Source of the DNA: CAYNNQ01 sp051748085
GTDB taxonomy: Bacteria; Desulfobacterota; Desulfovibrionia; Desulfovibrionales; Desulfonatronovibrionaceae
DNA length: 7,410 nucleotides
Direction of reading: 5' to 3'
NCBI GenBank assembly: GCA_051748085.1
Contig: JBNJHA010000090.1
Location: 1-7,410 of the forward strand
Below are positions 1-5,498 of the stretch, in pieces (the stretch's first letter is position 1; each line of letters starts with the position of its first letter). The position numbers and the translations under genes were made by a program. The notes under the pieces are model-generated. The model searched no databases. It was not told where the DNA came from and was given only the letters and a program-made list of their open reading frames with translations.

Positions 1-154
1 CGGCGTTGTTTGTACATCATTTACGTCCGAGCCTCCAAATACAAGCCATTTTCTAATGGCATTCTGAATAAACGAAACGCTTCCTCATTACGCCGAAAAG
101 CTTAACAAAGCTGCCAAGGTTTGCCTGATCGCCAAATTACGATCCGCACCCGGA

Positions 155-190
155 TGTCATTCTGAGTGAACGCAGAGAGCGAAGAATCTC
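155..190 (+). repeat. Dispersed TGTCATTCTGAG...GAAGAATCTC repeat, copy A
   Basis: This 36-bp unit begins TGTCATTCTGAGTGAACGCA and ends GCGAAGAATCTC. It is nearly identical to the reverse complement of 1542-1579 and shares both ends with 1395-1434. It is an imperfect palindrome (ATTCT near the left end, AGAAT near the right). It is followed at once by a GC hairpin, CGGCCGG (191-197), loop GCCTTG, CCGGCCG (204-210), without a T tract. From memory, strings of this type recur in intergenic DNA of many unrelated bacteria. Their function is unknown to me. Confidence 0.75.
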
Positions 191-314
191 CGGCCGGGCC
201 TTGCCGGCCGCCAGGAACATGCCTTAAAAAACGAACAGTCTTGCTGAAATCTTGATTATGTTTTCAAATCCAGCCAAGCCGCCCAACCCGCTGCAGACTT
301 TATCAATTGCGATA

Positions 315-343
315 TTGACTGCACTGGATTCCGCCTCTATCCT
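315..343 (+). promoter_or_regulatory. Putative sigma70 promoter of the membrane-protein gene
   Basis: TTGACT (315-320; 5 of 6 to TTGACA) is separated by exactly 17 bp from TATCCT (338-343; 4 of 6 to TATAAT). Transcription would start about 7 bases after the -10 element, at or beside the A of the ATG at 350. That predicts a leaderless mRNA, which fits the lack of any Shine-Dalgarno sequence before 350. This is a pattern match only, and a chance match in AT-rich spacer DNA is possible. Confidence 0.35.
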
Positions 344-349
344 GAAACT

Positions 350-1294
350 ATGTCTGCACAAAATAAAAATAAAATTGCAGCGGCCCTTATCGTACTCAGC
401 CTGGCCGTATTTTCCTCGGCAACTTACCTCGGGCCGATCAAAAAAATTGATCCGTTTTACACTTACTACTATCTCTTTGCCTGGTGGCCGTTTATCCTTA
501 CCGGAGAAGGAGCGCTTCACTTCCGGAACCGTTCACTGCTTTTCGCCCAGCCGCTCCGATTTCTCCTGCTCATGCCTCTCTCGGTCTGCGTCTGGCTGAT
601 ATTCGAGTGCTTCAATCTGCGACTCGAAAACTGGCACTACATAAACCTCCCCCAAAATACCGCCGTTCGCTGGACCGCTTATTTCTTTTCCTTCGCCTCA
701 GTCCTTCCGGGGCTTGGAATGGTAAAAAACCTTTTGTCCGAGCTCGGCGCCGCAAATAAAATGCCGCGCACAAAAATCGATTTGCGCCGTCATACTCAAA
801 AAATGCAACTTATCGGAGCAATAATGCTCATTTTGCCGCTGGCCGCGCCAAAATATTTTTTTCCGCTTGTCTGGGGCGGATTTATCTTTTTGATCGATCC
901 CTACCTGTATAAACGCGGTGCACCGAGCTTTACTTTAAACCTGGCCATTGGAAGATGGCATGAATTTATTATGTGGCTCTATTCCGGGGCTGTCTGCGGT
1001 CTTTTGTGGGAATTGTGGAACTTTCAGGCTGGTTCAAAATGGTTCTATACGGTTCCCTTTGTGGGCGACCTCAAACTTTTTGAAATGCCTGTAGCGGGAT
1101 TTTTGGGATTTCCCCCGTTTGCCGTGGAATGTTCGGTCATGGCATCTTTATTTTTTTACTTGGAGGAAAGGGCGGGAAATAAACCTGGACATTATAAAAT
1201 TGCCTTTGCGGCCCTTACCTTGGCTGCGGCTGCAGTGTTCTGCTGTTCCGTATTTTTCTTGATAGATTTGCATACGGTTGCAGCGTTCAAATAA
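350..1294 (+). CDS. Polytopic inner-membrane protein of unknown function
   Basis: The 314-residue protein is dominated by hydrophobic segments, roughly at residues 9-28, 38-52, 66-88, 107-125, 152-166, 168-186, 203-224, 246-271 and 283-306, so about eight or nine transmembrane helices in the cytoplasmic membrane. There is no separate cleavable signal peptide or catalytic domain. The most distinctive part is the C-terminal half, where aromatic and acidic residues lie in or near membrane segments: GLLWELWNF (217-225), WFYTVPF (231-237), FEMPVAG (244-250) and GFPPFAVE (253-260). I recall similar strings in unnamed membrane proteins of other bacteria, but know no function. The start at ATG 350 is the only standard start in the open frame and has no ribosome-binding site; see the promoter at 315-343. 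The flanking repeat-rich spacers suggest a single-gene transcription unit. Confidence 0.85.
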   Translation: MSAQNKNKIAAALIVLSLAVFSSATYLGPIKKIDPFYTYYYLFAWWPFILTGEGALHFRNRSLLFAQPLRFLLLMPLSVCVWLIFECFNLRLENWHYINLPQNTAVRWTAYFFSFASVLPGLGMVKNLLSELGAANKMPRTKIDLRRHTQKMQLIGAIMLILPLAAPKYFFPLVWGGFIFLIDPYLYKRGAPSFTLNLAIGRWHEFIMWLYSGAVCGLLWELWNFQAGSKWFYTVPFVGDLKLFEMPVAGFLGFPPFAVECSVMASLFFYLEERAGNKPGHYKIAFAALTLAAAAVFCCSVFFLIDLHTVAAFK

Positions 1295-1394
1295 TCATCT
1301 TCTCTCGGAGCAGAGCATTGACCAGGGTGCAGTCCGATTACAAATACGATGGCACCGGTACCGGCAGGTAATTTGATACACCTCCTCCTCTTCT

Positions 1395-1434
1395 TGTCAT
1401 TCTGAGGGAGGCCTTGGCCGACCGAAGAATCTCT
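1395..1434 (+). repeat. Dispersed repeat, copy B (diverged centre)
   Basis: The unit has the same left end (TGTCATTCTGAG) and right end (CGAAGAATCTC) as copy A, but its centre is replaced by GGAGGCCTTGGCCGAC, which is longer and itself partly palindromic (AGGCCTTGGCC). It faces copy C in inverted orientation 107 bp away, so the pair could fold as a large stem-loop or mark the ends of a small element. Confidence 0.7.
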
Positions 1435-1541
1435 CCGTGCAGAGGTTTGAATTGGTGTAGCAGCATTTGAAAAGAGCGAGAGATTCAGCGGGATATATAC
1501 TTTTGCTAAAACATGGTTTCAGGAGTCGGCTTGATTCGGCC

Positions 1542-1579
1542 GAGAGATTCTTCGCTCACTGCGTTCACTCAGAATGACA
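1542..1579 (-). repeat. Dispersed repeat, copy C (inverted)
   Basis: Read on the minus strand, this copy matches copy A over its whole length except for one substitution in the middle and a TC insertion near the right end, and is then followed by CGGCCG just as copy A is. Matching flanks beyond the core suggest A and C belong to the same subfamily, while copy B is a divergent one. Confidence 0.75.
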
Positions 1580-1631
1580 ATGGAGTGGAAAGTCGGATTC
1601 TGGTAAATAGGCAGGATTTTAAATGAAAATA

Positions 1632-1752
1632 GTCGTTATTTCATTACAAAAATGGTTACGACCACGACAAATCGCTAGCGCTAGCGATTTTGATCATAAT
1701 TACAGCCCCGACTATAACGACACCATTCGTCGTTTGTTGCGACAACCATTAC
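1632..1752. repeat. Cluster of inverted repeats around a 22-bp perfect palindrome
   Basis: Positions 1669-1690 form a perfect palindrome with 11-bp arms, AAATCGCTAGC and GCTAGCGATTT, centred between 1679 and 1680. It contains two overlapping GCTAGC units. Flanking it, GTCGTTAT (1632-1639) pairs with ATAACGAC (1714-1721), and an imperfect match links AATGGTTACGACCACGACAAA with TTTGTTGCGACAACCATT (about 1734-1751). The CGAC/GTCG motif recurs through the whole stretch. It could be a protein-binding site, a structured RNA or a relic of a mobile element. No T-rich tail supports a terminator. Confidence 0.55.
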
Positions 1753-1784
1753 GATAATTTGGTTCCTCGACGTTGAGTGTGGAT

Positions 1785-2031
1785 TTTATTCGAGTGATCC
1801 TTTCTGATGTTCCTGACGAAAGGTTCGCATATTTTCTTGCCCCCGCCAAAAGGGGGAAAACGGACCGCGGGACGGAACACAAAAACAGGTTCTCAAACCG
1901 ATTGGCATTGCCGATAACAAAAACTGCCTTCCCCTGGAACCAGCGAGGCCGAAGGGGGCGGGCATCCCCCTTTGGCGGGGCTTAGAAAATACAGAACCGA
2001 AAGTGCGGCATCAAAAGGATCAGGAGAATAA
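1785..2031. mobile_element. MITE-like element with long imperfect inverted repeats
   Basis: The left arm (about 1785-1856) and the reverse complement of the right arm (about 1966-2031) align over some 65-70 bp. Shared blocks in order are TTATTC, TGATCCTTT, TGATG, GGTTC, TATTTTCT, CCCCGCCAAA and GGGGG, separated by small mismatched or indel stretches. The inner region of about 109 bp contains further C-rich and G-rich runs that could pair with each other. There is no transposase gene and no intact open frame of note, so the element would be non-autonomous. I cannot see a certain target-site duplication at the ends. It could also be a large structured intergenic repeat not moved by transposition. 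Confidence 0.5.
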
Positions 2032-2088
2032 TTCGCAAAAATCCATGCATTCCGTCGAAGAGCCGATAATTTGCGCCCTTGGATAACA

Positions 2089-3042
2089 TCATACCAGACG
2101 ATTACGCGTTCTACCGCTCATAAAGGCCCGCAAGTTTTCAGCGATTTCATTTATGAGCCTTGTTCTAGCCTCGCGGCTCGCCCAACAGATATGCGGGGTA
2201 ATAAAACAGTTCGGGGCGGTGAATAACGGATTGTCAGCTTGCGGAGGTTCCCGGTCCATAACATCCAGACCGGCTCCGGCAATCCAGCCTTCTCGCAATG
2301 CCCTGGCAAGAGCCTGTTCATCCACAACCGGCCCCCTGCTGGTATTGATAAGCAAGGCCGAATCCTTCATCGCCCTCAACCAATGTTCATCAACCATTTT
2401 TTTTGTGTATTCCGTAAGCGGACAATGCAGAGAAATTACATCGCTGTTTTCGATCAGTTCCCGCTGAGTGCAGAAAACCACAGCATCGGGATTCTCCCTG
2501 GGAACGGTACGGGTGCAGACCAAAATATCCATACCCATGGCCGAGGCTATCCGGGCGGTTCTGCGTCCTGTATTGCCGTAGCCGAAAATTCCCATGCTGT
2601 GCCCTGAAAGTTCGGTTACCGGATAATCCCAATAACAAAAGTCCGGAATTGACGACCACTTGCCGCTTTTAACCCCCTCGGAATGATGGGCCGCGTGATT
2701 GGTCAACTCCAGCAAAAGGGCGAAAACGCCCTGCGCTACAGACGGACTGCTGTAGTCCGGTACGTTAGTGACGGCGATCCCTCTGGCTTTTGCCGCTTCC
2801 AGATCAATCAGATCGTAACCGGTAGCCGCGATCCCGATATATTTCAATTCCGGCAGTTCGGACATTGTTTCCGCGTCCAATCCGACCTTGTTCACAATGA
2901 GCGCATCAGCCCTCCCGGCTCTGGACAACAGCTGCTCCCGGGGTGTACGCTCATAAACACTTATTTCACCCAGATTTTCGAGCGCATTCCAACTTAAATC
3001 GCCGGGGTTGGCCGTGTAACCGTCCAGGATGCATATTTTCAT
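2089..3042 (-). CDS. D-2-hydroxyacid dehydrogenase (glycerate dehydrogenase/hydroxypyruvate reductase type)
   Basis: This 317-residue cytosolic enzyme belongs to the D-isomer-specific 2-hydroxyacid dehydrogenase family, which interconverts 2-oxoacids and D-2-hydroxyacids with NAD(P)H. The Rossmann motif is GYGNTG (154-159). The catalytic triad is visible: Arg236 in NTSRGP, Glu265 in DVMDREPP and His284 in TPHICW. The run TGYDLIDL (74-81) and the ending TPHICWASREAR resemble the hydroxypyruvate/glyoxylate reductase branch (HprA/GyaR-like), but the exact substrate is not provable. After the second beta strand there is VCTRT (175-179), with no acidic residue, which may allow NADP(H); this is inference. 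The start at 3042 was chosen because a strong AAAGGAGG lies just upstream. The frame stays open to an upstream start at 3141, but that would add 33 residues unlike the family and overlap the divergent methyltransferase. Confidence 0.93.
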   Translation of the reverse strand: MKICILDGYTANPGDLSWNALENLGEISVYERTPREQLLSRAGRADALIVNKVGLDAETMSELPELKYIGIAATGYDLIDLEAAKARGIAVTNVPDYSSPSVAQGVFALLLELTNHAAHHSEGVKSGKWSSIPDFCYWDYPVTELSGHSMGIFGYGNTGRRTARIASAMGMDILVCTRTVPRENPDAVVFCTQRELIENSDVISLHCPLTEYTKKMVDEHWLRAMKDSALLINTSRGPVVDEQALARALREGWIAGAGLDVMDREPPQADNPLFTAPNCFITPHICWASREARTRLINEIAENLRAFMSGRTRNRLV

Positions 3043-3047
3043 CTTAA

Positions 3048-3055
3048 CCTCCTTT
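3048..3055 (-). promoter_or_regulatory. Ribosome-binding site that fixes the dehydrogenase start
   Basis: On the minus strand the sequence AAAGGAGG lies 5 bases before the ATG at 3042, an almost full match to the Shine-Dalgarno consensus. It decides for the 317-residue form against the longer open frame. Confidence 0.85.
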
Positions 3056-3081
3056 AATTTAAATAACTTGTCGCGTGCATT

Positions 3082-3729
3082 ATGCTCAACAAATTGAATC
3101 CGGACTGTCCCATGTGCGGAGAAAAAGCATCCCTCTTCCATGAGGACAAAAGCCGATTATATAATTTATGCGCTAATTGCGATCTCGTTTTTGTTCCTCC
3201 TGCCTATCACTTATCAACTGAAGGCGAAAAAAAAAGATACCTTACACACAATAACGATCCGCACGATCCCGGGTACATCAAATTCCTAAGCCCGGTGGCC
3301 GAGCTTGTGATCCTGAAGCATCCGGCCCACTCAAAAGGACTGGATTTTGGATGCGGAACCGGCTCCCCCCTGCCCGGAATGCTGGAAGCAAACGGAATGC
3401 GGATGAATATCTTTGATCCCTTTTTCGCTCCGCACTTCGAGGTTTTCGACCAAAAGTACGATTTTATAACCTGTACCGAGGTCATGGAACATTTGCGCAA
3501 TCCGTTTGCGGAAACAGCCCGCTTACTTCAAATGCTCAATCCGGGGGGCAGTTTACATGTCAAGACTGAACTGAGAACGCCGGAGCGGGATTTTACAAAA
3601 TGGCATTATATCCGGGACATGACCCACATAAGTTTCTTTTCCAAAAAGACAATGAATTGGATGGCTGACAAATTAAAGGTCGCGGTCCATTTTCCGGCGG
3701 ATAAAATAATCGTTTTTAGACCGGAATAA
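3082..3729 (+). CDS. Class I SAM-dependent methyltransferase with N-terminal zinc-ribbon-like motif
   Basis: The 215-residue protein opens with two CxxC pairs (Cys9/Cys12 and Cys30/Cys33), a likely zinc-binding ribbon. A class I Rossmann methyltransferase domain follows. SAM-binding motif I is LDFGCGTG (87-94), an acidic residue ends the second strand (Asp112 in IFDP), and FITCTEVMEHLRNP (128-141) is the usual motif around the active site of Methyltransf_11/23-type enzymes. At 215 residues it is compact, with a short C-terminal part. The substrate cannot be read from the sequence. The ATG at 3082 has no clear ribosome-binding site and lies 39 bp from the divergent dehydrogenase start, so each promoter must lie in this gap or inside the opposite gene. 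The gene ends 5 bp before the convergent usp gene. Confidence 0.88.
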   Translation: MLNKLNPDCPMCGEKASLFHEDKSRLYNLCANCDLVFVPPAYHLSTEGEKKRYLTHNNDPHDPGYIKFLSPVAELVILKHPAHSKGLDFGCGTGSPLPGMLEANGMRMNIFDPFFAPHFEVFDQKYDFITCTEVMEHLRNPFAETARLLQMLNPGGSLHVKTELRTPERDFTKWHYIRDMTHISFFSKKTMNWMADKLKVAVHFPADKIIVFRPE

Positions 3730-3734
3730 ACCCG

Positions 3735-4226
3735 CTACTCCACCACCCAGATGGCACAACCCTTGGCGGAATGGATAATTTTGTTGGTTACGCTGCCGAA
3801 CATGAATTCCTCGGCCTTGGATACCCCGCGGCGGCCAACGACAACAGTTCCAAAACCTTCCGTCTGCAAAACATGCAGTATGTCCAGGGCAATGCTTGTA
3901 CCTCGACTGCAGTAAGTCAATTCATCGGCCAGGTGTGACTGGCAGCTTTCAACATAATCCGTTTTAATCATTTCTTCCGGAACACCCCGCTCGGACAGCA
4001 ATTGTTTGCCCTCGGCCAGAAAGGAATGGATTTCTTTACGCTGTTTGACGCATTCCTTTTTCCAGGCCTCCTCATCCGCAAAAAAATCACGATTCGGCAA
4101 TCTTTCTATATAAAGAAGCTTGACTTCAAACCGGTTGCAGCCCTTGATGACATCGGCCACATAATCGATAGCCCGCCTGGAATTTTCCGAACCGTCAATG
4201 GCCAAGAGAATTTTGTTCGCTTCCAT
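3735..4226 (-). CDS. UspA-family universal stress protein
   Basis: This single-domain Usp of 163 residues is of normal family length. The first strand and loop read ILLAIDGSENS (6-16), with Asp11 expected to contact adenine. The ATP-binding signature G-2x-G-9x-G-S is intact: Gly131, Gly134 and Gly144-Ser145 in GRRGVSKAEEFMFGSVTNKI. This places it among ATP-binding Usps rather than the non-binding UspA branch. Such cytoplasmic dimers accumulate under stress, starvation or energy limitation and act as regulators or chaperone-like partners; the specific role here is unknown. The start at 4226 follows AGGAGG (4235-4240) at good spacing. A possible promoter of its own lies at 4250-4255, and the upstream kinase-like gene on the same strand is 76 bp away, so functional pairing is plausible. 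Confidence 0.93.
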   Translation of the reverse strand: MEANKILLAIDGSENSRRAIDYVADVIKGCNRFEVKLLYIERLPNRDFFADEEAWKKECVKQRKEIHSFLAEGKQLLSERGVPEEMIKTDYVESCQSHLADELTYCSRGTSIALDILHVLQTEGFGTVVVGRRGVSKAEEFMFGSVTNKIIHSAKGCAIWVVE

Positions 4227-4249
4227 GCTTTTCGCCTCCTGCTGTATAA

Positions 4250-4255
4250 ATTATA
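4250..4255 (-). promoter_or_regulatory. Candidate -10 element of the usp gene
   Basis: The minus strand reads a perfect TATAAT here, which would start transcription near 4243 and leave a leader of about 17 bases carrying the AGGAGG ribosome-binding site. No good -35 hexamer lies at 16-18 bp, so an activator or alternative sigma factor may be needed if the site is real. Confidence 0.4.
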
Positions 4256-4267
4256 AAGGATTGTTTC

Positions 4268-4294
4268 CGAAATAAAATCAGGATCATCCTTGAT
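4268..4294 (-). terminator. Weak possible terminator or attenuator between kinase and usp genes
   Basis: On the minus strand ATCA-A-GGA, loop TGA, TCC-TGAT forms a 7-bp stem with one bulged A, followed by TTTTATTTC. The stem is short and AT-rich, so readthrough into the usp gene is likely. It may separate the kinase-like transcript from the usp promoter just downstream. Confidence 0.3.
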
Positions 4295-4302
4295 GTAAAT
4301 TT

Positions 4303-5262
4303 TTATTTCATGCATTGCAGACAAGGGCGCAAGTCGCTTAAAAATTCATCCACGGTTTCATAAAAAACATTGGCGCCGGAGGAAAAATGCATGAGTACCC
4401 AATTAAGTTCCCGGGGTACATAAGGAAAAATTTTACGCAAATTGGCAAAGCGGTTTTTAAACAAGAGCAAAAAATCTTTTTGCTCAATGTCGGGTAAATC
4501 TTTTTTGTTTTTATATAAACCGGCAATGTCATTTTGCGTATAAAACCCTTTGCCCGCCAGATACAACAAAAGTCCGCCAAGTCCGAACACATCCAGGCCA
4601 AAAGGGTTTTCATGAAAGTTGAAAGTATAATCAAAATCTATCCATATATAATCACCGCTGCCTCTTTCCTCCCACAAATGATCGCGCCGGATATCTCCGT
4701 GTTTTTCCCCGTGGGCATGCAAATGCCCGATGGCCTCGCAGGACAGAATGAATTTTCGTAGAATATCCGGAAAATAATCAAAAAAATAGGTTTTATGGTC
4801 CATTTGCAGTTCATAAATTCGCTCATCCAGCCTTTTGCCTTTTACAATATTCAGTATGCGAATATTATTGCCCTTCTCGTCTTCCTCGGAAAATCCCTGC
4901 ATAAACCGGAAATCGCCGCGTACAAGATCGAGAATACGAGCCTCTTTGCGCGGACTGCGATAACAAGGGATATTAATTTCCCCCATCTGCAAAGAAAATT
5001 TTTCGTAAAATACAAGCTTGAGCAGGCGACGTTCTCCGGATTCAAGGTGTTTGCATCTTTTGACCCAGAATTTGGGATCCTCGATCCCATAACTTCTTTC
5101 CACTTCATCGCGCAGAACCAGATAATGGCCGCTTTTTAAACAAATAATATCCCCGCCGGTAATACGCATAAAATCAGATGTATCCGTATACACGCTTCCG
5201 TAGCGGTCCACATAAGCTCCAGGCTGCAAACGGTCGAGAATCTGCTTCACGCTTTGAGACAT
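4303..5262 (-). CDS. Atypical protein-kinase-like protein
   Basis: The 319-residue protein has no signal peptide or membrane segment. The first 75 residues or so are not recognised. The rest resembles the protein kinase fold: a possible ATP-binding lysine, Lys82, in LLKLVFYE; a possible helix-C glutamate, Glu107, in RKEARIL; the catalytic loop HGDIRRDHL (188-196) with Asp190 as the putative base; the metal-binding IDFDY (208-212) with Asp209 in the DFG position; and LDVFGLGG (223-230), resembling helix F. Two canonical positions differ: the loop Asn is His195 and DFG is DFD, so it is closer to RIO, WaaP or aminoglycoside-kinase-like loops than to typical Hanks kinases. Activity and substrate (protein or small molecule) are unproven. 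ATG 5262 is preferred over ATG 5292 because GAGGAGGG lies just before it. The usp gene follows 76 bp downstream on the same strand. Confidence 0.75.
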   Translation of the reverse strand: MSQSVKQILDRLQPGAYVDRYGSVYTDTSDFMRITGGDIICLKSGHYLVLRDEVERSYGIEDPKFWVKRCKHLESGERRLLKLVFYEKFSLQMGEINIPCYRSPRKEARILDLVRGDFRFMQGFSEEDEKGNNIRILNIVKGKRLDERIYELQMDHKTYFFDYFPDILRKFILSCEAIGHLHAHGEKHGDIRRDHLWEERGSGDYIWIDFDYTFNFHENPFGLDVFGLGGLLLYLAGKGFYTQNDIAGLYKNKKDLPDIEQKDFLLLFKNRFANLRKIFPYVPRELNWVLMHFSSGANVFYETVDEFLSDLRPCLQCMK

Positions 5263-5266
5263 ATCG

Positions 5267-5274
5267 CCCTCCTC
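5267..5274 (-). promoter_or_regulatory. Ribosome-binding site that fixes the kinase-like start
   Basis: The minus strand reads GAGGAGGG 4 bases before the ATG at 5262. The alternative in-frame ATG at 5292 has no Shine-Dalgarno sequence and would lie inside the candidate -10 element of the same gene. Confidence 0.8.
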
Positions 5275-5290
5275 AAAAAGACTGAACTTC

Positions 5291-5319
5291 ATTAAAGCAA
5301 ATAATCAATACATTGTGAA
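5291..5319 (-). promoter_or_regulatory. Putative sigma70 promoter of the kinase-like gene
   Basis: On the minus strand TTCACA (5314-5319; 5 of 6) and TTTAAT (5291-5296; 5 of 6) are separated by 17 bp. The predicted start near 5284 gives a leader of about 22 bases with a strong ribosome-binding site, which agrees with the start codon at 5262. Confidence 0.45.
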
Positions 5320-5333
5320 GAAAGAAATTTTTA

Positions 5334-5382
5334 TTCCCGCCCAAAATGGAATGCAAAGACAGAAATGGCCAGCCGGCGGGAA
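5334..5382. promoter_or_regulatory. Inverted repeat between divergent promoters
   Basis: TTCCCGCC (5334-5341) and GGCGGGAA (5375-5382) are a perfect 8-bp inverted repeat with a 33-bp spacer. The pair sits almost symmetrically between the two candidate -35 elements, 14 bp from one and 11 bp from the other. It could be a shared operator, perhaps with looping or two half-sites. No T tract follows, so it is not a terminator. Confidence 0.4.
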
Positions 5383-5393
5383 AGCATCGAGCA

Positions 5394-5422
5394 TTGTCAT
5401 CATCGGCAAGCAAGTATATAAG
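5394..5422 (+). promoter_or_regulatory. Putative sigma70 promoter of the MBL-fold gene
   Basis: TTGTCA (5394-5399; 5 of 6) is followed after exactly 17 bp by TATAAG (5417-5422; 5 of 6). Transcription would begin near 5429, leaving a leader of about 70 bases that ends in the GGGAGA ribosome-binding site (5487-5492). This is one of the best promoter matches in the window. Confidence 0.5.
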
Positions 5423-5498
5423 CAAATAAAACAAACGTAATTGTTCAAAAAAATGCTAAACAAATACAAGCGAACATGAACATATCGGGAGAAATATC

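Larger units (their letters stand above)
1..349. other. Gene-free left edge with one dispersed repeat
   Basis: No convincing coding region is visible. The forward frame open from the window edge ends at a stop at 103-105 and its translation resembles nothing I recognise. The stretch contains a short hairpin at 45-60 (GCCATT, loop TTCT, AATGGC) with no U-run, the dispersed repeat at 155-190, and the possible promoter at 315-343. The reading frame of the downstream membrane-protein gene is open back to a stop at 245-247 but contains no ATG, GTG or TTG before 350, so the gene is unlikely to start earlier. Confidence 0.6.
1295..2088. other. Repeat-rich 794-bp spacer without a gene
   Basis: No coding sequence is supported here. 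The spacer holds, in order, two inverted copies of the dispersed repeat (1395-1434 and 1542-1579), a zone of short inverted repeats around a perfect 22-bp palindrome (1632-1752), and a MITE-like structure (1785-2031). An open frame of 70 codons at 1773-1985 lies almost wholly inside the last of these and is best read as a by-product of repeat DNA. No clear U-tailed terminator is visible for the membrane-protein gene ending at 1294 or for the dehydrogenase gene ending at 2089. Confidence 0.7.

Noticed and set aside
191..210. GC-rich hairpin CGGCCGG/CCGGCCG as a terminator
   Set aside because: No T tract follows on either strand and the sequence is the flank of a dispersed repeat.
1395..1752. 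CRISPR array or integron attC site
   Set aside because: The repeats are inverted rather than regularly spaced direct repeats, and no cas gene, integrase or consensus attC core sites were seen.
1773..1985. Open frame of 70 codons on the plus strand
   Set aside because: It lies almost wholly within the inverted-repeat element, has a low-complexity basic translation, no ribosome-binding site and no recognisable domain.
3043..3141. 33-residue N-terminal extension of the dehydrogenase
   Set aside because: It overlaps the divergent methyltransferase start, has no ribosome-binding site and adds residues unlike the family, whereas AAAGGAGG stands just before the ATG at 3042.
4106..4324. Minus-strand frame of 72 codons spanning the kinase-usp junction
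   Set aside because: Its start falls inside the 3' end of the kinase-like gene and the rest runs out of frame through the usp gene, with no ribosome-binding site or family resemblance.
5263..5292. 10-residue N-terminal extension of the kinase-like protein
   Set aside because: The upstream ATG lacks a Shine-Dalgarno sequence and overlaps the probable -10 element, while GAGGAGGG precedes the ATG at 5262.
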